Notes under the pieces: generated by a model
What the model was told of the DNA's origin: nothing
Databases searched by the model: none
What the model saw: the letters and a program-made list of their open reading frames with translations, nothing else
From: Candidatus Methanoperedens sp.
Lineage (GTDB): Archaea; Halobacteriota; Methanosarcinia; Methanosarcinales; Methanoperedenaceae
Length of the DNA stretch: 64,000 nucleotides
NCBI GenBank assembly: GCA_012026835.1
Contig: VEPN01000010.1
Span: 1 to 64,000, forward strand
Direction of reading: 5' to 3'
In this document: in pieces, positions 52,246 to 61,853 of the stretch
Position numbering within the stretch: the stretch's first letter is position 1
How the letters are laid out: each line of letters starts with the position of its first letter
Made by a program: the position numbers and the translations under genes

Positions 52246-53910
52246 TTAATATTTTATATTTTTTAACTTTTTTAAACAGATTTCCATGCCATGCATGGCG
52301 GTCTTGCTATCAGGATTCAAATTCAGGGCAGAATTATAACACTTCATAGCATCCTTAAAATCCCCTTTTTTGTAAAGTGCGCTTCCTTTATTACTTAACG
52401 CGACAGAATCATTTGAGTCAATCCCAATTGCCGTATCATAGCATTTGATGGCTTCAACAAGCTTTCCGGTCTTTGCAAGGACCAATCCTTTATTATTCCA
52501 GGCGGTATTATTTCTTGGAAATATCTTTAAAGACCTGTTATATGATTCGATTGCATCCTCAAACTTCCCTTTTGAGAAAAACGCATTTCCTTTAACCAGG
52601 TGTTCCTCTGCTTTTTTTATAGTTTGAATCGATGCCGGTTCCATGGTAATTGGTTCTGCCGTTGAAGGTTCTGTCTTTTCCATTTTCGCGGGGTTGATCG
52701 CTCCTGCGGTCTTTTCAGCAACGGGTTCCGGTTTTACAGTACTCTGCACAGGTAGGGGTATTATGGTAATTGCAGGCTTATTTTCCCCTTCTCCTGGTAG
52801 GATTGATGCCTTTTCCACCGGACTGACCGGCTCTCTGGTCTTTTCCGTAACTGGTACAGGTTTTATGGTATCCTGCGCAGACAGAGGTATTACGGTAATC
52901 GCAGGCTTATTTTCCTCTTCCCCTATCGCAATTATTGTCTTATCCTTATCCATTGGATTAACTGTCCTTGCGACCTGTTCTGTAATGGCTTCAGGCTTTA
53001 CAGTATCCTGTACGGGTGGTGGGACTATGGTAATTGCAGGATTCTCTTCCCCTTCTCCCGGGGCAGCTACCGTCGTTTCCATATTCACGGGATTAACTGT
53101 CCCAAGTGGCTGTTCCATAACAGATTCCTGAGGCCCGGCTTCCTGCACCGGAGGCATTGTTGTAATTGGAATTCCGGTTTCTTCCCCTGGTATTGAGGCA
53201 GCTATTTCCTGTAAATCGACTTTGTCTTCAGTTTCTTTCATTCTTGCAAGGGCACACCCTTTATTGCTCCAGATTTTTTCTATCTTCGGATTTATTTCAA
53301 GCGCCTTATCATATGATTCAATGGCTTCTTTGAAACGATTGAGCCTTACGAATGCTAATCCCTTATTATTCCAGACTGACTCATCCTTTGGATTTATTTC
53401 AATTGATTTATCATACGCTTTAAGGGCTTCTTCAAAATTCCCGCTTTCAAACAGCACATCACCTTTGCTGCTCCATGCACCCGCATCAGTAGGATGTGTC
53501 TCGATAAGTTTATCAAAACATTGTATCGCTTCCGGGTATTTCCCGGTATGGGAAAGTGCGATGCCTTTATTGTATAATACCTCAAAATCGCCGGGAACAA
53601 TCTCAAGTGCTTTATCATAGCACTGGATAGCTTCGGCATGACGCTCGGTTCTTGCAAGCGCAAGTCCCTTATTGTTCCATATCTCCACTGAACCCGGCTT
53701 TATCTCAAGAGCCTTGTCATAGCATTGTACTGCTTCGGCATACATACCTCTCTCGACCAGTTCGTTACCCTTATTGCTCCACATGGAGGCGTCAGGATTG
53801 TCCGCCTTATCAGGATTTGCGTTTGCAGGCCCACCTGGCATGTCTGGTTTTTTCACCTTGCTGTCGGGATTTGACTTCTTTTTATTGAAAATCTTATCAT
53901 AAAATCCCAT
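52246..53910 (-). CDS. TPR protein with Pro-rich repeated linker
   Basis: The 554-aa protein has an N-terminal block of about six TPRs (MWSNKGNELVERGMYAEAVQ through SNKGCALARM, residues 42-225). Then comes a Pro/Val/Thr-rich linker with about four repeated units of the kind KPAITVIPLSAQDTIKPVPV, and three C-terminal TPRs from about 440. No signal peptide is seen. It probably links protein complexes. It is near the P-loop-less RecA-fold gene, 122 bases apart. Confidence 0.85.
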   Translation of the reverse strand: MGFYDKIFNKKKSNPDSKVKKPDMPGGPANANPDKADNPDASMWSNKGNELVERGMYAEAVQCYDKALEIKPGSVEIWNNKGLALARTERHAEAIQCYDKALEIVPGDFEVLYNKGIALSHTGKYPEAIQCFDKLIETHPTDAGAWSSKGDVLFESGNFEEALKAYDKSIEINPKDESVWNNKGLAFVRLNRFKEAIESYDKALEINPKIEKIWSNKGCALARMKETEDKVDLQEIAASIPGEETGIPITTMPPVQEAGPQESVMEQPLGTVNPVNMETTVAAPGEGEENPAITIVPPPVQDTVKPEAITEQVARTVNPMDKDKTIIAIGEEENKPAITVIPLSAQDTIKPVPVTEKTREPVSPVEKASILPGEGENKPAITIIPLPVQSTVKPEPVAEKTAGAINPAKMEKTEPSTAEPITMEPASIQTIKKAEEHLVKGNAFFSKGKFEDAIESYNRSLKIFPRNNTAWNNKGLVLAKTGKLVEAIKCYDTAIGIDSNDSVALSNKGSALYKKGDFKDAMKCYNSALNLNPDSKTAMHGMEICLKKLKNIKY

Positions 53911-54055
53911 ATCTATATCTTTTATTAAATTACGTCTATTTATGCCTTTTTATGCTTATATATTTATACCGATATCTGCCTTTTTGTAAATATTTCATTT
54001 CAGGAAAATATTAAAAAAATATAATTGCATTTGGATTGGCAGCCGCACAGTCAAA

Positions 54056-56245
54056 TTACTGATATATAAAGTTCTCAGATATCTTCTGGTACTTCTCCAT
54101 CTCCTTCTTGGAGTAAGGTTTTACTTTAGTCATTGCATCCCTGAAATGATGGTAACCCACTTTTAAATCATTGATTAAAGCATTATCCGTGGATTTTCCT
54201 GAATTTATATATTCTCTTATGGCAAGCATGATAGCCTCATTGCATATCGATGCTATATCAGCACCTGTGAAACCGTCTGTATCCTCGGCCAGCTTATTCA
54301 GGTCAACATCATCCTGGAGGCGTGTTTTTGCCGTATGTATCCTGAATATCTCATACCTTGCTTTCTCATCAGGTGGAGATACAAAGACAAGGCGGTCTAT
54401 CCTTCCGGGACGAAGCAATGCCGGATCGAGTATATCAGGCCTGTTTGTCGCTGTAATTATGGTGACATTGTGCAATTCCTCAAGGCCGTCTATTTCAGAT
54501 AGTATCTGGCTTACCACCCTCTCCGTAACATGGGAATCAGACCCTGTCCCGCGTGCCGGGGCTATGGAATCAATCTCATCAAAGAAGATTATGCAGGGCG
54601 CAGCCTGTTTCGCTTTCCTGAAGGTCTCGCGGACTGCTTTCTCGCTTTCCCCGACCCATTTGCTCAGGAACTCAGGCCCTTTCACGCTTATGAAATTTGC
54701 TTCGCTCTCGGTGGCAACGGCTTTTGCAAGCATGGTCTTGCCGGTCCCGGGCGGGCCGTACAGGAGGATACCTTTTGGCGGCCTGGCGTTTAGGTGTTTA
54801 AAAATTGCAGGATACTTCATTGGCCATTCCACGGCCTCTTTCAATTCCTGTTTTGCCTCCTCAAGCCCCCCGATCTCGCTCCAGTGTGTATTGGGCGACT
54901 CGATGAAGACTTCACGAAGTGCTGATGGCGTCATCTCGCGCAGGGCGTTGTTAAAGTCATCGCCTGTCACAGTCATCTTGTTCAGTATCTCGGCTGGTAT
55001 GCTCTGCACATCAAGATCAAGTTCAGGCAGGACGCGCCTGATGGAACACATGGCTGCTTCACGCGCAAGCGCAGCAAGGTCGGCCCCCACAAAACCGTGT
55101 GTCAGGTCGGCTAATTTTTCAAGGCTCACGTTCTCGGTAACTGGCATTCCTCTTGTGTGTATTTGCATTATTTCAAGACGTGCCTTTCTGTCAGGTACCC
55201 CGATCTCGATCTCGCGGTCAAACCTGCCCGGGCGGCGAAGTGCAGGGTCAATAGCATTGGGCCGGTTTGTTGCACCTATGACGACTACTTTGCCCCGCGC
55301 TTTAAGACCGTCCATCACTGCAAGCAACTGCGCCACAACGCGGCGTTCAACTTCGCCTGTGACTTCTTCTCTTTTCGGGGCAATGCTATCTATCTCGTCT
55401 ATTAATATGATGCTTGGGGCATTCTCTTCTGCCTGTTTAAAGATCTCCCGCAACCTTTCCTCGGATTCACCGTAGAATTTGCTCATAATCTCAGGACCGC
55501 TAAGAGTCAGGAAATTAGCATTGGTTTCAGAAGCAAGAGCCTTTGCAAGAAGAGTCTTGCCTGTGCCTGGAGGACCGTGAAGCAGGACGCCTTTCGGGGC
55601 TTCCACACCGAGCCTTTCAAATATCTCAGGGTGGCGCAGCGGCAGTTCTATCATCTCTCTCACTTTTCTTACTTCGTCTCCCAGGCCGCCTATATCTTCA
55701 TAAGATACCCTGGGGATGGTTGGCATTTCCTTTGCGGGTTTCTCACTAATCTCTATCTGTGTGCCGTCGCGGATTATGACAGAGTCTATAATAGGCTTTA
55801 TGGATATGACCACAAGATCAACCCGCCTGCCCATGATATTTAATTCGACTACGTCCCCGCGGGTAATTACCCGTCCTTCAAGGTTATGGGCAAGGTAGGC
55901 TTCTCCTCCCTGGATTTTCAAAGGCTGCGTTGGGGCGAAAAGGATTTTTTCAGCCGGAGCGGTCTGTATTTTATGAATATGTACCCTGTCGTCGATACTG
56001 GAACCTGCATTTCTTCTTACAGTTCCATCGATGCGGATTAAACCCGAGTTCCTGTCCTCAGGATAACCCGGCCATATCAGGGCTGCCGTCTTTTTTGTGC
56101 CTTCAATGCCTATAACGTCGCCTGTTTGCAGCCCCAGCTCAAAGGCGACTTCAGGATCTATCCTTGCGATACCTCTTCCGGCATCGTAGGACTTGGCTTC
56201 ACCGACTTTTAGTACAACTGTTTTATCTTTTTTTTCTATTGCCAT
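54056..56245 (-). CDS. cdc48: Cdc48/VCP-type AAA ATPase
   Basis: The 729-aa protein has the N-terminal double-psi barrel ([20 protein letters not shown]), and D1 and D2 AAA domains, each with GPPGTGKT (about 222 and 495) and Walker [15 protein letters not shown]. It unfolds substrates for degradation or disassembly using ATP. It is the last gene of a heat-shock operon with an ArsR-type regulator and Hsp20, the same gene set reported for the Archaeoglobus HSR1 operon. Confidence 0.97.
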   Translation of the reverse strand: MAIEKKDKTVVLKVGEAKSYDAGRGIARIDPEVAFELGLQTGDVIGIEGTKKTAALIWPGYPEDRNSGLIRIDGTVRRNAGSSIDDRVHIHKIQTAPAEKILFAPTQPLKIQGGEAYLAHNLEGRVITRGDVVELNIMGRRVDLVVISIKPIIDSVIIRDGTQIEISEKPAKEMPTIPRVSYEDIGGLGDEVRKVREMIELPLRHPEIFERLGVEAPKGVLLHGPPGTGKTLLAKALASETNANFLTLSGPEIMSKFYGESEERLREIFKQAEENAPSIILIDEIDSIAPKREEVTGEVERRVVAQLLAVMDGLKARGKVVVIGATNRPNAIDPALRRPGRFDREIEIGVPDRKARLEIMQIHTRGMPVTENVSLEKLADLTHGFVGADLAALAREAAMCSIRRVLPELDLDVQSIPAEILNKMTVTGDDFNNALREMTPSALREVFIESPNTHWSEIGGLEEAKQELKEAVEWPMKYPAIFKHLNARPPKGILLYGPPGTGKTMLAKAVATESEANFISVKGPEFLSKWVGESEKAVRETFRKAKQAAPCIIFFDEIDSIAPARGTGSDSHVTERVVSQILSEIDGLEELHNVTIITATNRPDILDPALLRPGRIDRLVFVSPPDEKARYEIFRIHTAKTRLQDDVDLNKLAEDTDGFTGADIASICNEAIMLAIREYINSGKSTDNALINDLKVGYHHFRDAMTKVKPYSKKEMEKYQKISENFIYQ

Positions 56246-56278
56246 ATTTATTTTTCTTTAAATAATTTATTCAACCTT

Positions 56279-56770
56279 TTATTCGATCGTTATTTTTTTC
56301 CCTTTTGGTTTCAGGGGTTCTTTTAATTTGAAAGTAACTTCAAGCACTCCGTTATTGTATTTGGCTTTGGCACTGTCAGGATCAACTGGACTTGCAGTCT
56401 TCAGTTTCTTGCTGTATTTGCGCTCGCCGTCTGCGTTAATGGTTATCTCGTCCTCAGTCGCATTGACCTGGATCTCCTCTTTCTGGATTCCTGGCATCTC
56501 GGCAGTTATCCTGATTTCATTATTCTCTTCGTCTATTATCGAACTTGTAAAGGGTTCCCTCACACCCGCACCTGCGTCCATCGGCGTAACATTGCCGAAG
56601 CGTTCAATATGCGGGATACCATCTGGCCCGACCTGCAGGCTGAACCCATAAACAAGAGGCTCCTTGCCCGTGGACTGTATTACACGATTCATTAATTCAT
56701 TCATTTCTTCAAACTGTCTCTCAAATTCATCAAAAAAACCTTTCTCTGGTCTTCTCCATCCTCTAAACAT
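56279..56770 (-). CDS. hsp20: Hsp20/alpha-crystallin small heat-shock protein
   Basis: The 163-aa chaperone has the alpha-crystallin domain: IRITAEMPGIQKEEIQVNA, through AKYNNGVLEVTFKLKEP, and the C-terminal GKKITIE tail (I-x-I type). It holds unfolded proteins at stress. It sits 21 bases after the regulator gene and 33 bases before cdc48. Confidence 0.93.
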   Translation of the reverse strand: MFRGWRRPEKGFFDEFERQFEEMNELMNRVIQSTGKEPLVYGFSLQVGPDGIPHIERFGNVTPMDAGAGVREPFTSSIIDEENNEIRITAEMPGIQKEEIQVNATEDEITINADGERKYSKKLKTASPVDPDSAKAKYNNGVLEVTFKLKEPLKPKGKKITIE

Positions 56771-56791
56771 ATTTTTCTAACCTCCATATTT

Positions 56792-57421
56792 TTATACTAT
56801 GCTGTATTTATTTATATCTCTTCTTATCAGTTCTCTTTTTTCCAGTCTTTCAAGATATCCCTCAAGCACGTATTCGGGTACTTCAAGCTGCATGGATAGT
56901 TCCCTCATATTTGAAGGGCCTTTTAGCAGGTTATAGAGTATTTCGGCTTCCACATTGTCCTGGGCAATTTCCTCTATCGCATCCATTCCGGACCCCATTG
57001 CCCGTGTGATGCCAGCCTGGATGTCCTGGTACTCCTGCATCACCTGCCGCCGCCTTTCCATAAGTTCATGTATCTCCCCGTAAAGGGATTTCAGGTCGGC
57101 TATTGCAGGCACTTCAGCCCCCGGGTTTTGTGGCTCTCCGGCGGCAAAAGCTGTGGTCTCGACTTCAAAGGAGTAGGGCGACACAAATACTTCCAACCGC
57201 AGGTTGTCCGTAATATGGAAATATTTGCGCCGCTGGTTATCTACGCTGGCTTCTATCAGACCTGATTGCTCAAGGAGCAGGAGATGTCCTAGTATCGCTT
57301 TGGCGCCTACATCCAGCCTTTCTGCTATTTCGCTCATATAGCATGGCCGGCTTGCCAGAAGCTGGAGGATCTTCCTCCTGTTCCCGTTTCCGAGTATGTC
57401 TAACAATTGTGCTGATTCCAT
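56792..57421 (-). CDS. ArsR-family heat-shock regulator (HSR1/Phr-like)
   Basis: The 209-aa protein has an N-terminal winged helix (LLDILGNGNRRKILQLLASR, then YMSEIAERLDVGAKAILGHL, recognition helix included). A second helical C-terminal domain contains another wHTH-like stretch (NMRELSMQLEVPEYVLEGYL). In Archaeoglobus fulgidus the HSR1 repressor heads an hsp20/cdc48 operon, as here. It probably represses its own promoter through the CTAAC-N5-GTTAG dyad upstream and releases on heat. Confidence 0.85.
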   Translation of the reverse strand: MESAQLLDILGNGNRRKILQLLASRPCYMSEIAERLDVGAKAILGHLLLLEQSGLIEASVDNQRRKYFHITDNLRLEVFVSPYSFEVETTAFAAGEPQNPGAEVPAIADLKSLYGEIHELMERRRQVMQEYQDIQAGITRAMGSGMDAIEEIAQDNVEAEILYNLLKGPSNMRELSMQLEVPEYVLEGYLERLEKRELIRRDINKYSIV

Positions 57422-57439
57422 GTCTGTGCTTCACCCCGA

Positions 57440-57474
57440 GTTAGTGACTTGAGGTTACTAACCTTAAGTTAGTA
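57440..57474 (-). promoter_or_regulatory. HSR1-type operator of the heat-shock operon
   Basis: A perfect dyad TACTAAC-CTTAA-GTTAGTA spans 57456-57474 and contains CTAAC-N5-GTTAG, the motif reported for HSR1 of A. fulgidus. An additional GTTAGT half-site at 57440-57445 forms a second dyad with ACTAAC 57457-57462. It starts 19 bases before the regulator start codon, covering the likely transcription start. Confidence 0.8.
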
Positions 57475-57480
57475 TTGATG

Positions 57481-57490
57481 GTATATAAAC
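57481..57490 (-). promoter_or_regulatory. TATA box of the heat-shock operon
   Basis: Read on the minus strand, GTTTATATAC matches an archaeal TATA box. It is about 60-70 bases upstream of the regulator start and directly beside the operator, so bound repressor would block transcription initiation. Confidence 0.6.
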
Positions 57491-57536
57491 ATTGCTATAG
57501 AAAATTTATAAAAAATTATAAAAAATGATTTAAATT

Positions 57537-58301
57537 TTAATAATTCTCAGATTCTGCAATGAACCCAGTAGATTCCAGATAAAACATTGTGAATATATAC
57601 TGCCCTGCTACATAACTGGCTATTATTACAAAAGGATACGTCACAATGAACATGATTGCAATCGAATATACCAGGGTAACAATGAAGTAAATAAAGAAAT
57701 CGATAGTGTATGCCTTGATATTGCCAAAAACAAGTGAATATATATAAGGGATATTAAGGGCTTTCCTGACAGAACCGGTCCTGGCAAAGTGTGCACCTGC
57801 TATATGAAATACAAAGAACAGGGGATATAATAAAAATATATATAAAAACATTAGGATTATAGTAACGGCTTCAGCAAAAGAGACAGAGATAAAAGCCCAC
57901 AGGATATATGTGGCCATCAATGCCAATAATAAAAACAACAACGGAGCTATGGCATATACAAGACCGATAATCATAAATTTTATGCCATCAATAAAAATCC
58001 TGCCGATATCTGTTATCTCAGGCGCTTTTGCATGGTTTCCTGCTATGATGCTTCTTGACACGCTCACCATATACCCGTTGAAGAATGTAAACAGAAGTAT
58101 CAGCGCGGTAACAAAAAAGATAATGTATAATATTATTGGGGAAAAAATCCCATCGCTCGTGGCGCCTGTTAGCATATCTTTACTGAAAGAAAATGATGGT
58201 ATAAAAAGAGCTAACAGTACTATGAAAAATAACATTCCCAGCATAAGCAGCGGCTTGAAGCTCAGAGGGTATTTTAACGCCTTTTCAAATTCGACTGCCA
58301 T
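57537..58301 (-). CDS. DUF4013-like polytopic membrane protein
   Basis: The 254-aa protein begins EFEKALKYPLSFKPLLMLG and has about five hydrophobic helices, with GNHAKAPEITDIGRIFIDGI between helices 2 and 3, as in DUF4013 proteins of archaea. Function unknown. It is separated from the heat-shock operon by its own 115-base gap, the operon's promoter. Confidence 0.75.
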   Translation of the reverse strand: MAVEFEKALKYPLSFKPLLMLGMLFFIVLLALFIPSFSFSKDMLTGATSDGIFSPIILYIIFFVTALILLFTFFNGYMVSVSRSIIAGNHAKAPEITDIGRIFIDGIKFMIIGLVYAIAPLLFLLLALMATYILWAFISVSFAEAVTIILMFLYIFLLYPLFFVFHIAGAHFARTGSVRKALNIPYIYSLVFGNIKAYTIDFFIYFIVTLVYSIAIMFIVTYPFVIIASYVAGQYIFTMFYLESTGFIAESENY

Positions 58302-58482
58302 GGTCTATGCATTCCTTGTTCAGTATGGAAAATTCGGCATTCCAGTTTTTTTTGACGTTTATTTTAATTACCAGCGTCTCCGCCAGCATAGCTTCATCCA
58401 TATTATCAACTTTATGATATAATTAAGTTTATGATATTTATAATTAATGACAATTATCATATAACTCTGTGGTTTCGGAACC

Positions 58483-59028
58483 CTAAAAATTTTTTATGAA
58501 TCTACACAACAGTTTATCGGCAGCAGCCGAATCTTTCACCCATGCCCCCTTTATCCCATAATCCTTCCGCAGCCGCAAAGGTACGCAGCAGCAGGGGCAG
58601 CAATTGCATATCGCATAAAAATCGCCCTGGCATTTCAGGAGGGATTGGACAAGCCCGTGCTTTTTGCACTCATCTATTATATCAAGGGCTTCTTCCCTGC
58701 TTATTTCTGTGTACTCGTCTTTTCTCACTTCCCTGAATACATCAAAACCGACCCCGAAAACTATATCGGCCCTGACAGGTTTATTGCAATTGTGAAAGAC
58801 CTTCCTGCACTTGCAATCTCCCACAGCGATGCTTGTAGCAGCGCCTATGACCTTTTTTGCGTCTTCATAAGTTAATATAAATGCAGAGTGCCGGGTTATT
58901 GCATAACGGTCAATCAAAGCTGTCAGGTACTTCCCGACGAACGGGAGCTTTGTGAACTTTGCGCCGAACATGTAAAACCTGACCGCAAGCTCCTGGTGGG
59001 CACTGTAAAATCGGAGTGCATGGTGCAT
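58483..59028 (-). CDS. Cysteine-rich putative iron-sulfur protein
   Basis: The 181-aa protein has cysteine clusters SIAVGDCKCRKVFHNCNKPV and YAICNCCPCCCVPLRLRKDY, enough for one or two [4Fe-4S] clusters, and DIIDECKKHGLVQSL. The N-terminal 60 residues are amphipathic. It resembles archaeal 4Fe-4S proteins of unknown role. It may be co-transcribed with the PPC/DUF296 gene, 12 bases away. Confidence 0.72.
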   Translation of the reverse strand: MHHALRFYSAHQELAVRFYMFGAKFTKLPFVGKYLTALIDRYAITRHSAFILTYEDAKKVIGAATSIAVGDCKCRKVFHNCNKPVRADIVFGVGFDVFREVRKDEYTEISREEALDIIDECKKHGLVQSLLKCQGDFYAICNCCPCCCVPLRLRKDYGIKGAWVKDSAAADKLLCRFIKNF

Positions 59029-59040
59029 ATTTCCACCTCT

Positions 59041-59478
59041 TCACCCTGGAAATGTCACTGGCGAAAAACCGATTTTTTCATCAAAGACCCTTTCTGCCGG
59101 AATATCCATCTCCACTATGAAAACCTCAACTACCATGAAAGCTTCAGCCTCTTTCCTGATACATCCCATGACCATTCCTTTACTATTGCCTGCCGCTCCG
59201 TGAAGATGTATCTTAGGAGTGCCGTTCTCCCGGAATATGTTGCCCACGCCGATTACTTCCCGTGCATCATTGAACGTTGACCACACTACTTCAGGCGGGA
59301 TTGATTTTTCTTTCGGGCCTGTCACTAACCGCACGCCGCCCACGGCTCCGAGCAATACGAAAAAAGCTGACCTTATATTTTCTTTGAAGGCCAAACCCGA
59401 TAGTTCGGCGAGCAAATCTTCACCGTGGTCTATTCTTGCGACGAATAAACGTCCTATCGAACCTTTGCGATAATCCAT
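59041..59478 (-). CDS. PPC/DUF296-domain protein
   Basis: The 145-aa protein matches the PPC (DUF296) fold: FVARIDHGEDLLAELSGLA, FFVLLGAVGGVRLVTG, TPKIHLHGAAGN, VVEVFIVEM. The H-x-H in IHLHGA is conserved and may bind metal. PPC proteins are DNA-binding in plants; the archaeal role is unknown. Gene is divergent from dapL with a shared 90-base promoter region containing TATATGTTATATAC. Confidence 0.85.
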   Translation of the reverse strand: MDYRKGSIGRLFVARIDHGEDLLAELSGLAFKENIRSAFFVLLGAVGGVRLVTGPKEKSIPPEVVWSTFNDAREVIGVGNIFRENGTPKIHLHGAAGNSKGMVMGCIRKEAEAFMVVEVFIVEMDIPAERVFDEKIGFSPVTFPG

Positions 59479-59568
59479 GCACTGAGTACATCAATTATAA
59501 CTTTAAAACTTTTGATGAACAAAACTTATATGTTATATACATAAACAACGTGAAAGCGCTTGATGATT

Positions 59569-60720
59569 ATGTACGCCGACAGGATAAATTCATTACCCCC
59601 TTATTTATTTGCAGCCATCGACAAAGCAAAGGCTGAGATCGCCAGGAAGGGCGTCGATGTTATCAACCTGAGCATTGGCGACCCGGATTTGCCAACTCCT
59701 TCCCATATCGTGGAAGCTATGAAAGAATCTATTGAAAGGCCTGAAAGACATCGTTATCCTTCATATGAGGGACTGCTTTCTTTCAGGAAAGCGGCAGCGA
59801 CGTGGTATAAAAAGATCATGAACGTGGATCTAAACCCCGAAGACGAGGTTCTAACGCTTATAGGCTCAAAGGAAGGAATCGCCCATATCCCTCTTGCGTT
59901 CCTGAACCCGGGTGACATCTCCCTTGTTCCTGACCCTGCATATCCCGTGTATAATATCGGGTCGATACTTGCGGACGGCAAGCCTTTCAAAATGCCGCTG
60001 CTTGAAGAGAACGATTTCCTCCCAGATCTTGATGCCATCCCGGCCGGTATCGCTAAAAAAGCAAGGCTGATGTTCCTCAATTACCCGAATAATCCGACTT
60101 CAGCGATAGCTTCTCTGAAATTTTTTGAGGAGGTAGTGGACTTTTCAAATGAGAACGAAATCCTGGTCATCCATGATAATCCATATTCTGAAATGGCTTA
60201 CGATGGTTACAAAGCACCCAGCTTCCTTAGTGTAAGCGGCGCAAAAGAAGTAGGCATAGAGATGCACTCACTGTCCAAAACATATAATATGACCGGGTGG
60301 AGGATCGGTTTTGCAGTAGGGAACCGGGAAATCCTTTCAGGCCTTGGCAAGGTCAAGACAAACGTGGACTCGGGCGCGTTTGAAGCTGTCCAGGAGGCAG
60401 GCATCACAGCCCTCACAGGCCCCCAGGATTGTGTCCGCGAGATGAACCGGATATATAAGGAGAGACGTGACGTACTGCTGACGGGCTTGAACGAACTGGG
60501 ACTCCATGTAAAACCTCCAAGGGCCACATTCTATGTGTGGGTGCGCGTTAAAGGCAAATCCTTCGATTTCACCAGGATGCTGCTTGAAAAAGCTGGAATT
60601 GTTGCGACGCCCGGTATCGGATTTGGTGAATACGGTGAGGGATACATAAGGTTTGCACTGACACAATCTGTTGACAGGATCAATGAAGCAGTTGATAGAA
60701 TGCGAAAACTGGATATCTGA
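59569..60720 (+). CDS. dapL: LL-diaminopimelate aminotransferase (DapL)
   Basis: The 383-aa class I PLP aminotransferase has the DapL-type start YADRINSLPPYLFAAIDKAK, then IGDPDLPTP, NPTSAIASL and the PLP lysine in HSLSKTYNMTGWRIGFAVG. DapL makes LL-diaminopimelate for lysine synthesis. ATG 59569 was chosen over 59563 and TTG 59560 on family length. Another aminotransferase role cannot be excluded. Confidence 0.85.
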   Translation: MYADRINSLPPYLFAAIDKAKAEIARKGVDVINLSIGDPDLPTPSHIVEAMKESIERPERHRYPSYEGLLSFRKAAATWYKKIMNVDLNPEDEVLTLIGSKEGIAHIPLAFLNPGDISLVPDPAYPVYNIGSILADGKPFKMPLLEENDFLPDLDAIPAGIAKKARLMFLNYPNNPTSAIASLKFFEEVVDFSNENEILVIHDNPYSEMAYDGYKAPSFLSVSGAKEVGIEMHSLSKTYNMTGWRIGFAVGNREILSGLGKVKTNVDSGAFEAVQEAGITALTGPQDCVREMNRIYKERRDVLLTGLNELGLHVKPPRATFYVWVRVKGKSFDFTRMLLEKAGIVATPGIGFGEYGEGYIRFALTQSVDRINEAVDRMRKLDI

Positions 60721-60839
60721 ATGATAATTGCCGATATTGCTGGATACAAATTAGAAAAGTCTATTTATGATAAGTTAAATTAGGCTGAGATTATGCATTT
60801 CAATATAAACTCTTTTTCTTCAGGCAGTGGGAGTAAATA

Positions 60840-61751
60840 ATGGATATTGAACAACTTCTGGCCGAGCGGGCAAGGCTTGTGGATTCGGAACTGCCGGACC
60901 TGCTTCAAAATATAAGGCCGCCCGAACTTGCGGCTGCTGTAACTTACGCCCTGGGTTCAAGGGGAAAACGTATACGTCCTGCGCTTGTCACATTATCATG
61001 TGAAGCCGTTGGCGGCAGTGCCAGCCAGGCAAGTTTTGCCGCAGCTTCCATCGAATTGATACATTCATCGTCTCTTGTGCTTGATGACGTTATAGATAAA
61101 TCCGAGATAAGACGCGGAAGATCCACAATCCATAAAATGTGGGGAACCGATATGGCTCTTCTTACAGTCCAGATCCTTGCCGCCCTTTCACTCAAGGTCG
61201 CAACAAAGGACCCGAGAATAATATATGCAATAGCGGATTCACTGTTCTATATGGGTGAAGGGGAAGCCATGGAACTTGTAGACTATGCAAAAGATAAGAA
61301 CAGTTATCTTGAACTTGCTTTCAGGAAAACGGGTTCACTCTTCGGTTCAGCAGCCGAGGTCGGTTCGATGGTAGGCGGGGGAGACGAGGAACAGAACAGG
61401 AACCTTCTTGAATTTGGTAATCATATCGGTATTGCCTTCCAGATACGTGATGATATTCTGGATTGCATTTCAAATGAAGATGACCTCGGTAAACCTGTTA
61501 AGAACGATCTTTTTATGGGAAGACCTTCTATCGTGCTGCTTGATGCCATAAACTCAGGCATTTCTATTGATAGGATGATGAGATGCAATAATGGAGAACT
61601 CATGCACCTTGTTGCAGATTCGATAGATTATGCGCAGGAAATTGCTAAAGATGAGCTTGACCTTGCAAAAAGCCATCTTGGTGAATTGGATAGCCCTGCA
61701 AAAAAAATACTGATTGAACTGGGTGAGTATATTATCAGCCGCAGCAAGTAG
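60840..61751 (+). CDS. idsA: Polyprenyl diphosphate synthase (GGPP synthase type)
   Basis: The 303-aa enzyme has the two Asp-rich motifs LVLDDVIDKSEIRRGRST and FQIRDDILD, plus GSRGKRIRPALV at the N-terminus. It condenses isopentenyl diphosphate to make geranylgeranyl or longer diphosphates for archaeal ether lipids. Product length cannot be read from the sequence. GGGP synthase, the next lipid enzyme, is encoded at the right edge. Confidence 0.93.
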   Translation: MDIEQLLAERARLVDSELPDLLQNIRPPELAAAVTYALGSRGKRIRPALVTLSCEAVGGSASQASFAAASIELIHSSSLVLDDVIDKSEIRRGRSTIHKMWGTDMALLTVQILAALSLKVATKDPRIIYAIADSLFYMGEGEAMELVDYAKDKNSYLELAFRKTGSLFGSAAEVGSMVGGGDEEQNRNLLEFGNHIGIAFQIRDDILDCISNEDDLGKPVKNDLFMGRPSIVLLDAINSGISIDRMMRCNNGELMHLVADSIDYAQEIAKDELDLAKSHLGELDSPAKKILIELGEYIISRSK

Positions 61752-61853
61752 GGTATTATTGTTCTATTGGCGTGTATTTGTAAGGAGTTTTAATTGTATC
61801 CACGCATAAAAAATGCAAAGATATAAGTAACGATTAAACATGGTGAAGTGAAA

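Noticed and set aside
54171-55475. A 434-codon plus-strand frame opposite cdc48.
   Set aside because: It is antisense to the conserved AAA domains and has no family features; coding bias of cdc48 on the other strand explains it.
57910-58422. A 170-codon plus-strand frame extending from the DUF4013 gene into its promoter.
   Set aside because: Most of it is antisense to the DUF4013 helices and it lacks a ribosome-binding site.
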